64,000 nucleotides of DNA from Burkholderia mayonis (GTDB lineage: Bacteria; Pseudomonadota; Gammaproteobacteria; Burkholderiales; Burkholderiaceae): the NCBI RefSeq assembly GCF_001523745.2, contig NZ_CP013387.1:248001-312000 (forward strand), in the 5' to 3' direction. Shown piece by piece: positions 17,729 through 27,800 of the stretch (position 1 is its first letter; every line of letters starts with the position of its first letter). Below the pieces are notes generated by a model that saw nothing but the letters and a program-made list of their open reading frames with translations, had not been told where the DNA came from and did not search any database. The translations under genes and the position numbers were made by a program.

Positions 17729-18843
17729 GCCGCCACCTGTTCGTCGGGCGCGGCGTCGACGAGCGTGCGCGGGTCGATCGCCGGCGGCGGCGCGACGCGG
17801 CGCTCGCGCGCGGGACCCGCGCATTGCAGTGTCTTTTGCCAGACGCGGGCGAGCGTGAGCTGATAGGCGGGATCGAACGCGGCGGGCGCCGCCGCGCCGT
17901 CGAGATGCTGGCGCAGCGCGTGCAGCACGTGCGCGACGCCCGCGGGGCCGTCGACTTCGAGCGCGTCGCGCCAGCTTGCCGGCGCGGGATGCAGCGGCAG
18001 GGCGGGCGGCCGATCGAGATGCGCGCTTTCGGCGCCCGTCGTCCGGTACGCGCTGCGATTGCCGTCGCGATGCTGCGGATCGTATAGCGCGGCGGTCCAG
18101 ACGACCGGGCCGTAGCTCGCGTCGAGCGACAGATAGCCGGAAGGCCAGCCGAGCGTGAGCTGATGCATCGCGAGGCTGTGCAGATCGGGATCGTCGGGAT
18201 CGAGATAGGTCTGCAGACGCAGCGTCGCGCGGCAGCCGGGCAGGCCGACTCGCAGCGCGTGGAACGCGGGATCGTCGTCGTCCACGGCGTCGACTGTCGC
18301 GTCGACGGCGCCGCTCGCCTGCAGCAGCAGATCGAGCGACGAGTAGAGCAACTGTCGGCTCGTCGCGAGATGCGCGAAGTGCGCGTGCTCGCCGCCGAGC
18401 GCGCGCCGCACGCGCCGAGCGCGATCGATCCAGCAGCGGCCGGCCGGCGTGTGCGCATAGAAGCTGTTGACCCAATAGGCGCGCTCGCGTTGCGCGGCGA
18501 GCCGCTGCAGGCGGGCGACGTCGTCCGGATGCAGCGGATGCTCCTGCACGACGTGCGCGCCGCGTTCGAGAAATGCCTGCGCGAGCGACGTGCCGGCGCC
18601 GCCGACGACCGTCGAGCGGATGACCACGCATGCGATGTCGATGTCGCCGGGCACGTCGTCGATCGACGTGTAGAGCGGAATGCCGAACGCGTGAGCGAGT
18701 TGCCGCGCGCGCGGGCTGCCGTTCGCGAGGAGTCCCGCGAGCTCGAGCCCCGGCTGCGGCGCGAGGAACGCATTCAGATAGATTTCGCCGAATTTTGCGC
18801 CGGCGACGAGCACGCGCCTGTTGCGCGGGTTGAGCGGTTTCAT
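17725..18843 (-). CDS. ybtU: Thiazolinyl imide reductase (YbtU/PchG-like)
   Basis: 372 residues. The N-terminal Rossmann domain begins RRVLVAGAKFGEIYLNAFL, with the oxidoreductase pattern of the Irp3/PchG family, and the substrate-binding part contains the family motif VQEHPLHPDDV near residue 100 and WVNSFYAHTPAGR near 130. It reduces the central thiazoline ring of the enzyme-bound intermediate to thiazolidine with NADPH. The start at 18843 gives a four-base ATGA overlap with the stop of the Irp1-like gene; the longer upstream open frame is antisense-like Arg-rich sequence and was rejected. Presence of this gene predicts a product with one thiazolidine, as in yersiniabactin. Confidence 0.94.
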   Translation of the reverse strand: MKPLNPRNRRVLVAGAKFGEIYLNAFLAPQPGLELAGLLANGSPRARQLAHAFGIPLYTSIDDVPGDIDIACVVIRSTVVGGAGTSLAQAFLERGAHVVQEHPLHPDDVARLQRLAAQRERAYWVNSFYAHTPAGRCWIDRARRVRRALGGEHAHFAHLATSRQLLYSSLDLLLQASGAVDATVDAVDDDDPAFHALRVGLPGCRATLRLQTYLDPDDPDLHSLAMHQLTLGWPSGYLSLDASYGPVVWTAALYDPQHRDGNRSAYRTTGAESAHLDRPPALPLHPAPASWRDALEVDGPAGVAHVLHALRQHLDGAAAPAAFDPAYQLTLARVWQKTLQCAGPARERRVAPPPAIDPRTLVDAAPDEQVAA

Positions 18844-21800
18844 GCGACTTTCTCCTGCGGGCGGCGAGGGTTGTCGCGCCACTGCCGGAACAGGGCGGCG
18901 ACGTTCTGTGCTCGTGCGTCGTCCATCACGAGCGTCCAGTGGTCTGCGTCGAGCGTGTGGCGTTCCGCATGCGTGTCCCAGCCTTGCCAGTCGAGTTCGG
19001 CCGATCGCCAGCGGGACGGGCGGTGCGCGGCGGCGATCCACAGACAGCGGATCGGCAGCGGGGCGGGCGCGTGGTGGCGCGCGAGCAGGCCGAGCAGGTC
19101 GCCGATGCGCGTCAGCCAGCGCTGCGCATCGGCGGCGCTCGTGCGCTCCGGCAGCAGCCCGGCCGTTTGCGCGGCGCGGACGAAGCACGCGGTCTGCTCG
19201 TCGGCGTCGAGCTGTTCGAGGTCGTCGGGCAGCGGCACGACGGCGCGCCCTTGTGCAAGCAGACGCAGCAGCGACGCGCGATCGGCATGATCGAAATCGG
19301 CGCGGCAGACGGGATCGAGCAGCGCGAGTTCGACCGTCTCGCCGCGCTCGTGCAGCAAGCGCGCGGCCTCGGCGGCGACGGACGCGCCATAGGACCACCC
19401 GATCAACGTATACGGCCCGTGCGGCTGCGACGCGCGGATGGCTTGCACGTAGCGATCGGCGAGCGCGCCGAGATCGTCGGGCAGCGTCGCGTCCGTCGCG
19501 CGCAAGCCGTGAACGCGGCAGTCCAGATGCCGCGCGAGCGGCACGTACGCGGCGAGCTCGCCGTCGGACGCGTGGAACATGAACACACGCGCCGGATCGC
19601 GCCCTTCGGCGAGCGCCACCAGGCAGCCGCCCGCATCCGCTGCCACGGCCGCTTCGGACGCGGGCGGCGCGTTCAGCGTCGCGCAGAACGCGCCGAGCGT
19701 CGGTTCGGCGAAGAGCGCTTGCAGACTCGCGTTGCGCATGCCGTCGCGATTGAGCTGCGCGATCATTCGCGTCGCGATCAGACTGTCGCCGCCGGATTGG
19801 AAGAAATCGCTGTCGCGATGGACCGGGCACTTCAGCAGCGCCTGCCACACCGCGCCGACGCTGCGTTCGAGCGCGGCTTGCGCTTGCGGATCGCGCGGCG
19901 GCGCGACGGCCGCGGTCGACGTGTGCGACGCGCGAGCCGCGCGGCTCGGCGCGCCTTCGTTCGCTTCGTCGCGCTGCGCCGCGTGGCGGTCCGCATGTCG
20001 ATCGATGCGCTCGCATTGCCGGATGCGCACCGGCGGCAGCGCGTCGCCGCAGCGTGCGCGCAGGCCGCGTTCGAGCGCCCCGAGATCGAGCCGGCCGACG
20101 TGCGTCGCGCGTGCGAGCACCAGGTGCTGACGCAGCGGGCTGGATTCCTGCTCCGGCCACGCGAGTTCGACCGAAAAGCCCGCTTGCCCGAGCGCGTCGC
20201 GCCACGTCGGCAGATCGAGCATCGGCTTGTCGTCGGCCGTGCGGAAATCGTCGTAGCCGTTCAGGCCTTCGATGAAGCCGATGCTCGCCATCTGCAGCGC
20301 GCTGTCGCGCTCGGTCGCCTCGATCATCAACAGGCGGCCGCCCGGTCTCAGCAATTGCCCGAGGCGGCGCAGCGACCGCACGACGTCGCTCGCGTCGTGC
20401 AGCACGTTGACCGCGACGACGACGTCGTAGCCTGCTTCCGGATGCGTATCGAAATCGACCGGCGCGTTGATGTCGAAGCGCGCGTAGTCGAGCTTCGCGT
20501 GGCCGGCGAAGCGTTCGCGGGCGGCGTCGAGGAACAGCGTCGACACGTCGGTGAAGCGGTAGCTGTGCAGCCGGCCGTCGAGCGCCGGCACGAGGTGGCG
20601 CGTCGTCGCGGCGGTGCCGGCGCCGACTTCGAGCACGCGCAGCCCGCCCGAGCGCTCACCGAGCGCGCGCGCGATCTGCGCGGCGCCGCGATTCAGGCAG
20701 TCGATCGCCGGATTGTCGCTGTACAGCGCGCGGGTGACCGCATCGTCGTCGTCGAACAGCAGCGCGAGCGGCGCTTGCGTGCCGTCGAACAGCGCATCGT
20801 GACGTGCGATGCACGTATCCAGATACGCGCCGAGCGCGCGGCTCCAGCCGGCTTGCGGTAGCGCCTCGGCCGGGCCGGGAACGGTATCGAGCGCACGTTC
20901 GCCGACGAACGCGTCGCCTTCGCGGCGCAGCCAGCCGCGCTCGGCCAGCGCGAGCAGCCATTGCCGCGCGAGCCGGCGGTACTGCGGTTGCGCGCGCAGG
21001 CGCGACTGCACTTCGTCGAGATCGTGGCGTTGCCCGGCCTGCGCGAACAGGCCGTGGCGATGCAGCGTCCGGGCGATGCCGCGCAGCGCGCGCGCTTCGA
21101 GCCAGTGCCATGTCGCATCGATTTCCGCGAGCTGCGACGCGTCGAGCATCGGCAGCGCAGACGTCAGGGCCAGCGGCGCGTCGATCGCGGGCGGCGGCGC
21201 GACCTGCGCGCCGGCGGCCGACACGACGATGTCGAGCGTGCGACCGTCTTCGGCGAGCGCCGCGTCGGCGTCGGATACGCCGTCCTGCGCGCGCAGCAGG
21301 TCTTCGATGTCGCGCAGATCCATGCCCGCGTCGCCGGCTCGCAGCGGCCAGCGGTGACGCGCGAAATCCACCCATGCGCCGTCGTCGCGCAGCTTCGCGA
21401 GCCCGGGCTGCGTCATCCGTTCCGGTTGCGCGGCGATTCCGCGCAGCAGGCATCGATAATCGTCGAACATCGCCTGCGCGGCGCCGTGCGCGAGCACGTC
21501 GTCCATGCAGTACCAACTGAACACGAGATCGCCGTCGACTTCCATCACCTGATGATCGAGCCAGACCTGCGGCGTTTGAGTGAACACATGGACCGGCTCG
21601 CCGAACAGGCTCGTCATCGCCTGATCGATGCTCAGGCCGTCGAGCGACATCCCCAGCATGCTCGTGAACACGATCGGCATCAGCGGCCGGCGAGGATCGT
21701 GCGCGCGGCCGCGCGACAGCTCGCGCATCAGCTCGACGCCGTTGACCTGGCTGTGCGCAAGGCGCTGCCAGAGCCGCTCCTGCGTGCGCTCGATCGTGTC

Positions 21801-24800
21801 GCGCAGCGTCGGCGCGCCGTTCAGTGCGAAGTCGATCAGCAGCACCGACGTAAAATCGCCGATCAGTTGAGAGACCTGCGGATGATCGGGACGCCGGTTG
21901 AAGAACGTCAGGTTCAGCGTGAAATCAGGATGCCGGCTCCAGCGTTCGAGCGTGTGCGCGAAGAGCGCGAGCAGCGCGGCCGACGGCGTCGCGCCCCAGC
22001 GCTGCCATTCGCGTTTGAGCTTGTCCCAGTCCGCGCGTTCGAGGCGCGCCTGATATGTGGTGAAGCGGGGCCGCGCGCGGTCGGCGCGTTCGGGGTCGAG
22101 CGGCAGCGCGGGCGCGGGCGGCAGTTGCGGGAGCGTGCGCTGCCAGTAGCGCCACGATGCCTGCCAGTCGGGCGCGTCGCGGCGCGCCTGATCGGCGAGC
22201 ACGTAGTCGCGGAACGTGATCTGCAGCGGTTCGAGCGTCGCGCCGCGATAGGCGCGCGCGAGGTCGTCCATCATCACCTTGAAGCTCTGCACGTCGAACA
22301 GCAGCAGGTCGAGGTTCATGTGGAGCCGGTAGCGCGCATCGTCGAGCTCGGTCACGACGAGCTCGAACAGCGGCCAGCGGTCGGCGGGCAGCACGCGGTA
22401 CGACAGTTCGTCGCGGATGTGTTCGAGCGCGCGCGCCTGCTCGTCGGCGGCGAGGCGCTTCAGGTCGTGCCGCCGCGGCCGGTAGGCGGGCACGTCGCGC
22501 AGGATGCGCTGGCGGCCGTCCGAATCGACGATCATCCGCAGCATGTCGTGACGCGCGACGAGCGCGTTCCAGGCGGCCTCGAAGCGTGCGAGGTCGAACG
22601 TGTCGCGCCGCATGTCCCATTCGAACAGCACGTGACACGCGACGCCGCCGTAGGCGATCAGATCGGTGCGGCCGAGCCAGTACGCGTGCTGGATCGGCGT
22701 CAACGGGAACGGCTCGAAGCGGTTCGCGGGATCGTGGATGAGCGCGCCGGCGTCCGAAGCGGGCGCGCTGGCGTCGGCGGGCGCGGATTCGACGATCAGC
22801 CGGCCGATTCCGGCGACCGTCATGTCGCGATACGCGCGCTCGGCGTCGAGCTTGACGCCGAGCTGTGATTCGACGGCGCTCCGCAATTCGAGGAACAGCA
22901 GCGAATCGAGGCCGAGCTTCAGCAGATCGCGTTTCGGCGTGAGTTGAGCGAGATCGTCGAGCTTCAGCTGCGCGGCGATGCGCGCCGTCAACCATTGGCA
23001 GACGGCATCGGCATCGCGCGGATCGGGGCGTGCGGCGGCGGGTGCCATAGCGGCTGCCGCTGACGCCGAAGCGGCGCGGGAGGCCGCCGCCGGCGAGCGC
23101 GCGAGCCGGGCGGATGGCGTATCGGCGCCGGCGTTGATGTCGGCGTCGAACAGCGCGCGGCGGCCGGCGTCGAGCCGCTCGCGCAGCACGCGCATCGCGA
23201 GCCGGTATGGCGCGCCGCGCATCACGGCCTGTTCTAGATGCCACAGGCCTTCCGCGCTCGACAGCGCGCCCATCCCGCTTTCCGCGAGCTTGTGTTGCAA
23301 TGCGGGCTCGGCAGCGCGTCCGGCTTCGCTCCACGCGCCCCACGCGATGGAGATCACCGCCGGTGTTTCGCCGCTTGCGCGCGCTTCGGCGAGCCCGTCG
23401 AGATAGGCGCTCGCGAACGCGTGCGCGCCTTGTCCCGGCGCGCCGAGCGCGGCGGCCGCCGACGAATAGAAGAGCAGATAGCGCGCGTCGTGTGCGCCGA
23501 GCCAGTCGCGCAGCACGCGCGCCGCGTCGGCCTTCACAGCGAGCACGGGTGCGATGCGTTCGGCGTCGAGCGTGGCGAGCGGCGCGTCGTCGAGGACGCC
23601 GGCCGCATGGATCGCGCCCGCGACGCCGCCATCCGCGTGCAGCGCTTGCAGCGCCGCCGTCAACTGCGCGGGCTCGGCGACGTCGCAGCGCACCCAGCGC
23701 AATTCGCATGCATGGTGCGCTTCGACTTCATGCTGGAACGCAGACCAGTCGTCATGCGCGCGAGGCGCGACGAGCGCGATGCGGCGCGCGCCGTGGCGCG
23801 CGAGCCAGCGCACGCTCAGCCGGCCGAGACCGCCGAACGCGCCGGTGACGACGTGCCAGCGTTCGCCGGCGAGCGCGCCGGCGGGCAGCGCGGGCGCGAC
23901 GTAGGGTTCCGCCGCGAGCGATGGCGCGTGCGCGCGGCCGTCGCGGACCGCGAGCCAGCGAGCGCCGCTGCCGAGCGCATCGAGCGCCGGCAGCAGATCG
24001 CGCCACGCGGCGGCCGGATGCAGGTCGATCGCGGCGAGCACGCGGTCCGGCCGTTCGGCGGCCGCGACGCGCAGCAGCCCCCAGGCGGCGCGATGCGCGG
24101 CGTCGACGAAATCGTCGGCGTGGACCTTCCATGCGCCGCGGGTCACCACGACGAGCGGCGCGCGGCTTGCTTCGGACAGCGCGGCGAGCAATGCCGACGC
24201 GATCGCCTGTAGCGGCTTCTCATCCGGATCGAGGATGAACAATCGGCGATCCGCGTGCGGCGCGATCGGCATGCCCGCGTCGCGCAGCGCGTCGGCGAAC
24301 GACGCCGACTCGGCGTGCAACGCGATGCCGTTCGCATCCGGCGACGCATCGGACACGGGCCGCCACTGCCAGCCGTAATGCGTATCGCGCGCAGGCAGCG
24401 GCGCGGGCAGGCCGTCTTCGGGGGAGTCGGCGTCGAGCGGCCGCCACGCGCCGGATTCGTCGCGCGCGTCGAGCGCGATCCGCGCCGCGCCGAACGGACT
24501 GGCGCACCAGCGCAGGCGCACGAGCGTCAGCCACGCCGGCGCGCGCTCGGGCGCGCGAATCGTCGGCGCCGTCTGGCCGCCGCCGTGGCGGCCCGCCAGT
24601 TCCGCGCCGCCGCGCGCGAGCCGTTGCTGCCAAGCCTCGCGCCGGCCCGCGCAATCGGACCAGTCGGCGAGATACACGCCGTCGTCGGTGAGCGGCTGAC
24701 CGAGCAGCGGATCGGCGTCGTCGGCGAGCCACGGCGCGACGCCCGCCGAGCGGCCCGGCGCGGACGCGAGCACGATGTGCTCGCTGATGCCCGACGTCGG

Positions 24801-27800
24801 CGCGCCGTCGTCCGGCAGCCAGTCGATGCGCTCGAAGCCCGCCGCGACGCATTGTTCCTTCCAGCGCGCGGTCGACAGGAACAGCTCGCCGCCGCGCGCG
24901 TCCTCGTCGTGCAGCGGCAACACGAGCGGGCCGAATACGAAATCGAAGAGGCGCATCGGCCGCGTGATCTCGCGCATCAGCAGACGGCCGCCCGGCTTCA
25001 GCAGCGGCGCGAGGTTCGCGAGCGCGCGGCCGACGTGCTGCGTCGCGTGGATCACGTTGGCCGCGACGATCAGGTCGTATGCGCCCGCTTCGAAGCCTTG
25101 CGCTTGCGCGTCTTTTTGCAGATCGAACACGCGATAGTCGACGCATTCGTGAGCGGCGAATTTCTGCTCGGCGCGCCGCGTGAAAATCGGCGAGATGTCG
25201 GTGAAGTCGTAGCGGACGTTCGGCTCGCCGTCGAGTTCCGGCAGCAGCCACGCGGTCGTGCCGCCGGTGCCGCCGCCGACTTCGAGAATCCGGAACGGGC
25301 GGTGCCGGCGACGGTTCGTCCGCCGCTCGCGGACCAGCCCCGCGACGACGCCCGCGGCGATCTGGTTGAAATAGCGCCCGAAGCTGAATTCCTGATACAG
25401 CACTTCGACGCCGCTCGACGCGCTGTCCGGGAAGATCACCGCGACCGGCTCGATGTCGCCGCTCATCATCGCGTGCAGGCTGTCTCCCGCGCGCGCGACG
25501 GTGTCGGCGATCACGTCGAAGCCTTCGCAGCAGTCGCGCAGGATCTGCAGCAGCGCGTCGCGCTCCGCGTGGGGCGCCGCGAGCGCGGGTGCGTAGCGGT
25601 CGTCGTCGCGGCGGTAGTAGCCGTCTTCGACGCATGCATTCAGGAGACGCACGAGCAGCTGGCGATGGCGCGGCAGCAGACGGCCCGCGCGCAGGATGTC
25701 GAGCGCGGTCGCGCCCTCGTCGAAGCGCTCGCCGATGCAGCGGCGCACGAGCCGATCGACGTAGATCGCATGCAACTGCGTGACACAGTCGTAGAGTCGT
25801 TGCAGGCGCGGCAGATCGAGCGATGCGGCGGCTGCGGCCGCGACCCGGCGGCCTTCGGCGAGCGCCGGGTCGATATCGCCGCCGTGCGCCGCGGGCGGTG
25901 TGACGGCCGCCGGCTGCGCATCGCGCCAATAGCGTTCGGCATCGAACGGATAGCGCGGCGCGTGCAGCTTGCGGCCGGACGAAGGCAGCACGTTCGCCCA
26001 CGGCAGCGCGACGCCCGCCGCATAGAGTTCGAGCGTCGCTTGCCGCGTTTGCGCGAGCGCGGGCTGTTGCCGGCGCGCGCTCGCGATCCAGCGCGCGCGT
26101 TGAGGCGACTCGCGCAGGCCGATCCCCGTCAGCTGCGCATCGGGCCCGAGTTCGAGAAACACGCCCGCGCCCTGTGCGATCGCGTGACGGACCGCGTCGG
26201 CGTAACGGACCGGTTCGCGCATGTGCCGGCGCCAGTAGCCGTGCGCGTTGAGCCCATCGGCGTCGATCGGCTCGCCGACCAGCGTCGATACGAGCTGCAC
26301 ACGGCCGGGCGTCGCATGCAGCTGCGCGGCCGCGCGTTCGAACGCGTCGAGCACCGGATCGAGCAGCGCCGAATGCGCGGCGCCCGGGACCGTAAGCCGC
26401 GCGTGGCGGATGTCTTTCGCGGCGAGCGCGGCGGCGAGCGCGTCGACTGCATCGCGACGGCCGGAGAACACGAGATGACGCTCGCCGTTATGCGCGGCGA
26501 CGTCGACGCCCGCTTGCCTGGCGAGCGGCAGCAATTCGTCGGCGCACGCGAACGCGGCGAGCATCGCGCCCTCCGCGCAGCGCTGCATCAGCGCGCCGCG
26601 CAGCCGGACGAGCGGCATCGCCTGCTCGATCTCGTAGTGTCCGGCGACGACCGCGGCCGCGTATTCGCCGACCGAATGACCGATCACGATCTGCGGCTCG
26701 AGACCGAGTGCGCGCCAGTGCGCGGCCATCGCGAGTTCGAATGCGACGATCGCGGGTTGCGCGTAGTCCATCCGTTCGAGCAGATCGCCGCGCTCGCCGA
26801 ACATCGCGTCGCGCAGCGGGACGTCGAGCTCGCCGTCGCAGGCCGCGAAGCAGCGGTCGAGACACGCGGCGAACGCGGGCGATTGCCGATAGAGCGCCTG
26901 TCCCATGCCGGGCCAGTGCGAGCCCTGGCCCGTGAAAAGCCAGGCCATTTGTCCGGCTTCGCCGCTGCCGCGATGGACGAGCGCATCGTCTTCGCCCAGC
27001 GCGAACGCGTCGAGTGCCGCGACGGTTTCTTCGCAGAACGGCACCGCGAGCCGGTGCGGCAGGTCGAGCTGCCGTCCGCGCAGCGCGGTATGGAGCAAGT
27101 CGCGCGCGCTCGCATGCTGCAGCGCGTCCGCGTAGCCGCGCGCGAGGCGTTGCAGCGCGGGCTCGCTCGCCGCGCTCAGCAGCAGCGCCGCGCCCGCGTC
27201 CGGCTGCGCACGGTCGTCGCCGCCAACCGCCGCGCGCAACGCGTCCGGCAGCGACGCGACGACCACATGGCAGTTCGTGCCGCCGATGCCGAACGACGAC
27301 ACGCCCGCGACGCGCGATGCGTCGTCCCAGGGCTGCGCTTCGGTGGGCACGTAAAACGGGCTGTCGTCGAGGCCGAGCGCCGGATTCGGCTTGCGGAAGT
27401 GCAGGCTCGGCGGAATCGCGCGCCGCTCGACGGCGAGCACGGCTTTCAGCAGGCTCGCGATGCCGGCCGCCGTATCGAGGTGCCCGATGTTGCTCTTGAC
27501 CGAGCCGAGCGCGCAGCGCGGTCCTTCGCCCGCCCGATGAAAGACGCCGCGCAGCGCTTCGAGCTCGATCGGATCGCCGAGCGGCGTGCCGGTGCCGTGC
27601 GCCTCGACGAGGCCGATCTGCGTGCTGTCGACGCCCGCGAGCATCAGCGCGTCGCGGATCGCGTCGCGCTGTCCGGCCGCCGACGGCGCGGTGTAGCCGA
27701 CCTTGCGGTCGCCGTCGTTGTTGATCGCGCTGCCGAGCAGCACCGCGATGACGGGGTCGCCGTCGCGCAGCGCGTCGCCGAGCCGCCGCAGCACGACCGC

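Noticed and set aside
17725..20205. 826-codon version of the YbtU reductase
   Set aside because: The upstream 450 codons are antisense-like Arg/Ala-rich sequence inside irp1; the ATG at 18843 gives the correct family N-terminus and a four-base overlap with irp1.
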